From Candidatus Sulfopaludibacter sp. SbA3 (GTDB lineage Bacteria; Acidobacteriota; Terriglobia; 20CM-2-55-15): DNA of 8,975 bases. Shown here one piece after another: positions 7,013 through 8,975 of this stretch. The position numbers and the translations under genes are program-made. The notes beneath the pieces were generated by a model, which did no database searches, had not been told where the DNA came from, and worked only from the letters and a program-made list of their open reading frames with translations. The stretch's first letter is position 1. Every line of letters begins with the position of its first letter. The stretch covers positions 1-8,975 of the forward strand of contig CAMAWS010000100.1 of the NCBI GenBank assembly GCA_945861845.1. Direction: 5' to 3'.

Positions 7013-8431
7013 TTACTTTACCGGAACAGGAGGACGCTCACGCTTCTTTTTAATTTCGATTCCGTGGCGTTTGATTTTCTGATTAAGCGTTGAAAGAGGG
7101 ATCCTAAAGCTGTCCGCTGCTTCAGTCTGGCTCCAACCTGCCTGCTCCAGCATCTCAATTATGACGCGGCGCTCAAAGGTATCGAGGATGTCGAAGAGTG
7201 AACTCTCCTTGCTCAACGAAAAAGACGAAAGCGTAGCAAACCGCAATGAAGGCGTTGTAACGGCTTCCGGCAGGAGGTCCCTGCCGATAATCTCGTCCTG
7301 TGACAAGACGACTCCGCGTTCGACGACATTCTCCAATTCCCGAACATTTCCCGGCCAGTGGTAGTCCATAAGCACCTTTAGTGCTTCAGAGCTGAACCGG
7401 CAAAGCGGCTTGGCGTTTTCGTCGCAATACTTCCTGGTGAAGAACTCCACCAGTTGAGGAATGTCCTCTTTGCGCTCACGCAGCGGTGGAAGCTGGATAT
7501 TAATCACATTGAGGCGGTAATAAAGATCTTCACGAAAGCGCCCGTCATCGACAAGGCTCTTGAGATCGACGTTGGTTGCCGCAATGATACGCACATCAAC
7601 CTTGATATTTTCGACGCCTCCCAGCTTCATGAACTCCCGCTCCTGAATTACGCGCAAGAGCTTGGCCTGCGTTTCCGGACTTACAGTACCAATCTCGTCA
7701 AAAAAAATTGTTCCCTGATCCGCAACTTCAAACAGGCCCTTCTTTGCAGAGATCGCACTTGTGAAAGCCCCTCGCAAGTGACCGAATAACGTGCTCTCCA
7801 GGAGATCCACGGGCATGCTACCGCTATTGACTGGAACGAAGGCCTTGTCCGCTCGAGGGCTTTTCAGATGGATTGCCTTGGCGATAAGTTCCTTGCCCGT
7901 GCCGCTTTCGCCTTGTATCAAGACGGTGCTGCGGCTCGGCGCGATCTGAGTCACAAGATCCAAGACTCGCAGAATCTTTTCGCTCTTTCCGATAATGTTG
8001 CTGTAACCGAATCTTTCCTTGAGTGCACGGCGGAGTTGCTGGTTTTCACTGGTCAGTTGCCGCTGTTTGATAGCGTTCGTGACGATCACGAGCAGCTTCT
8101 CGTTATTCCATGGCTTGGCAATGTAATCGAACGAACCCTGCTTGATGGCACTGACTGCTGTTTCCAAAGCCCCTATTGCAGTGATGATCACGACTGGCAG
8201 TGTCGGATCGACGCGCTGTAGATCCTTAAGGACATCCATTCCTGACTTGCCAGGCAACATCAGGTCCAGCATCACAAGGTCATAGTGGTTCTCTTCGACC
8301 TGTCGGACGCCTTCTTCGCCGGTCCCAGCAGTGTCGGTAGACAAACCCTCGGACCTCAATAGGAACTCGATACTTTCCTGGATTGCCTCATCATCATCAA
8401 TTATGAGGACTGATCCCTTTCTCTTAGACAT
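7013..8431 (-). CDS. NtrC-family response regulator (receiver, AAA+, Fis HTH) with GAFTSA loop
   Basis: A 472-residue protein. The receiver domain (about 6-120) has acidic pocket Asp12/Asp13, phosphoacceptor Asp56 (VMLDLMLPG), Thr84 and Lys106 (AKPW). The AAA+ domain (about 145-385) has Walker A GESGTGKE (174-181), Walker B TIFFDEIG (241-248), sensor-I-like RIIAATN (281-287), arginine residues in FREDLYYRLNV, and WPGNVRELENVVERG. A Fis-type HTH ends the protein (about 431-457, GWSQTEAADSFRIPLSTLNQ). The loop that contacts sigma54 reads GAFTSA (221-226) rather than GAFTGA, with GHLR instead of the common GHEK before it. ATG 8431 overlaps the histidine kinase gene by 8 bases, with AAGGA 9 bases upstream (8441-8445). 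It should be phosphorylated by that kinase and act as a transcription activator, by family a sigma54 activator. Its target genes are not visible here. Confidence 0.95.
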   Translation of the reverse strand: MSKRKGSVLIIDDDEAIQESIEFLLRSEGLSTDTAGTGEEGVRQVEENHYDLVMLDLMLPGKSGMDVLKDLQRVDPTLPVVIITAIGALETAVSAIKQGSFDYIAKPWNNEKLLVIVTNAIKQRQLTSENQQLRRALKERFGYSNIIGKSEKILRVLDLVTQIAPSRSTVLIQGESGTGKELIAKAIHLKSPRADKAFVPVNSGSMPVDLLESTLFGHLRGAFTSAISAKKGLFEVADQGTIFFDEIGTVSPETQAKLLRVIQEREFMKLGGVENIKVDVRIIAATNVDLKSLVDDGRFREDLYYRLNVINIQLPPLRERKEDIPQLVEFFTRKYCDENAKPLCRFSSEALKVLMDYHWPGNVRELENVVERGVVLSQDEIIGRDLLPEAVTTPSLRFATLSSFSLSKESSLFDILDTFERRVIIEMLEQAGWSQTEAADSFRIPLSTLNQKIKRHGIEIKKKRERPPVPVK

Positions 8432-8975
8432 TCACCGGTTTCCTTACCAATGGAAATTCCAATTTAAAAGATGTGCCCCGCCCGGGTGCGCTTTCCACTG
8501 AAATATTTCCCCCATGTTCCTGGACGATGCCGTAACTGACTGATAACCCGAGTCCAGTTCCTTTTCCGACAGCCTTAGTCGTAAAGAATGGATCATAGAT
8601 CTTCTTGATGTTTTCGCCGCTGATACCGGTGCCCGTATCCAGGACTGTTATTTCAATCTTTGATTCAAACGATTTCGTACCAATCTCTAGCACGCCACCG
8701 TCGACCATGGCATCGCGCGCATTTACGAATAAGTTAAGGAACACCTGCTGCAACTGTCCCGCGTTACCAAACGTCATCGGGTACTCTGCATCGAGTCTGC
8801 GGTCAACCATGATTCGCGCTGTCTTGAACTGATGATCCAGGAGCGACAGCGTTTCATTGATTATTTGATGAACGTCGACTTCTGCGAATTCAGTCGCGCT
8901 AGTACGAGAAAACTTTAGGAGGCCATTGACAATTTCCGAGGCGCGGAATGTCTGCTTCGTGATCTTGTCGAGAAG
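8424..8975 (-). CDS. Sensor histidine kinase, C-terminal part (N-terminus beyond window)
   Basis: The last 183 residues of a kinase whose reading frame stays open to the right edge; a Met at 8810 is internal and not the start. The visible sequence opens in the second helix of the dimerisation domain (ITKQTFRASEIVNGLLKFSR). The ATPase domain follows with an N box (QQVFLNLFVNARDAM, visible residues 76-90), G1 box DTGTGIS (113-119), F box YDPFFTTK (127-134), and G2 box GKGTGLGLS (138-146). It ends with VESAPGRGTSFKLEFPL, usual for the NtrB/PAS-type kinases that pair with NtrC-like regulators. The phosphorylated His and any sensing domain lie outside the window, so the signal cannot be told. Its stop codon overlaps the response regulator start by 8 bases, so the two form a cognate, translationally coupled pair. 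Confidence 0.93.
   Translation of the reverse strand, partial: LLDKITKQTFRASEIVNGLLKFSRTSATEFAEVDVHQIINETLSLLDHQFKTARIMVDRRLDAEYPMTFGNAGQLQQVFLNLFVNARDAMVDGGVLEIGTKSFESKIEITVLDTGTGISGENIKKIYDPFFTTKAVGKGTGLGLSVSYGIVQEHGGNISVESAPGRGTSFKLEFPLVRKPVNV

Noticed and set aside
1..8975. CRISPR array, tRNA or rRNA gene, insertion sequence or phage genes
   Set aside because: No regularly spaced repeats, tRNA-like sequence, transposase motifs or terminal inverted repeats were seen on reading both strands. The CHAT-sigma resemblance to type III-E CRISPR is therefore only an analogy.

Overview
The window is a compact stretch of bacterial chromosome of moderate GC with almost no non-coding DNA. Every confident gene but one lies on the minus strand. 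Gene content and protein style suggest a Gram-negative soil-type bacterium, most likely of the Acidobacteriota. The pointers are an ECF sigma factor next to a zinc-finger protein and a TPR-CHAT protein, an NtrC-type regulator, a GT9 glycosyltransferase and a Cys-rich small protein. This placement rests on family resemblance recalled from memory, not on a search.

Right-hand block (about 8975 down to 4367, minus strand, transcribed right to left). It holds the C-terminal part of a sensor histidine kinase, an NtrC-type response regulator with AAA+ and Fis-type HTH domains, a short-form phosphate acetyltransferase (pta), a Cys-cluster protein of unknown function, and a GT9 (heptosyltransferase-like) glycosyltransferase. 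Junctions are an 8-base overlap, a 6-base gap, a gap of roughly 10-34 bases and a 4-base TTGA overlap, so this looks like one operon. The response regulator carries GAFTSA where sigma54 activators normally have GAFTGA.

Middle (4030-4395, plus strand). A single small gene for a 97-residue acidic protein of unknown function has a good Shine-Dalgarno, a TTG start and a plausible sigma70 promoter. Its 3' end overlaps the glycosyltransferase gene tail to tail.

Left-hand block (3919 down to 1, minus strand). It holds a small two-helix membrane protein, an ECF-like sigma70-family factor whose GTG start overlaps the previous stop codon, a soluble zinc-finger (zf-HC2, anti-sigma-like) protein with a C-terminal beta-sandwich-like domain, and a long TPR-CHAT protein that runs off the left edge before its catalytic residues. 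The zinc-finger gene and the TPR-CHAT gene share one reading frame, separated by a single TAG that sits in an inverted repeat.

The most interesting candidate system is this left block: a sigma factor, a putative zinc anti-sigma/adaptor, a TPR-CHAT (caspase-like) protease and a small membrane protein in one operon. The arrangement resembles in logic the TPR-CHAT protease/anti-sigma/sigma circuit of type III-E CRISPR (Csx29-Csx30-CASP-sigma), but without CRISPR parts. That functional link is inference.
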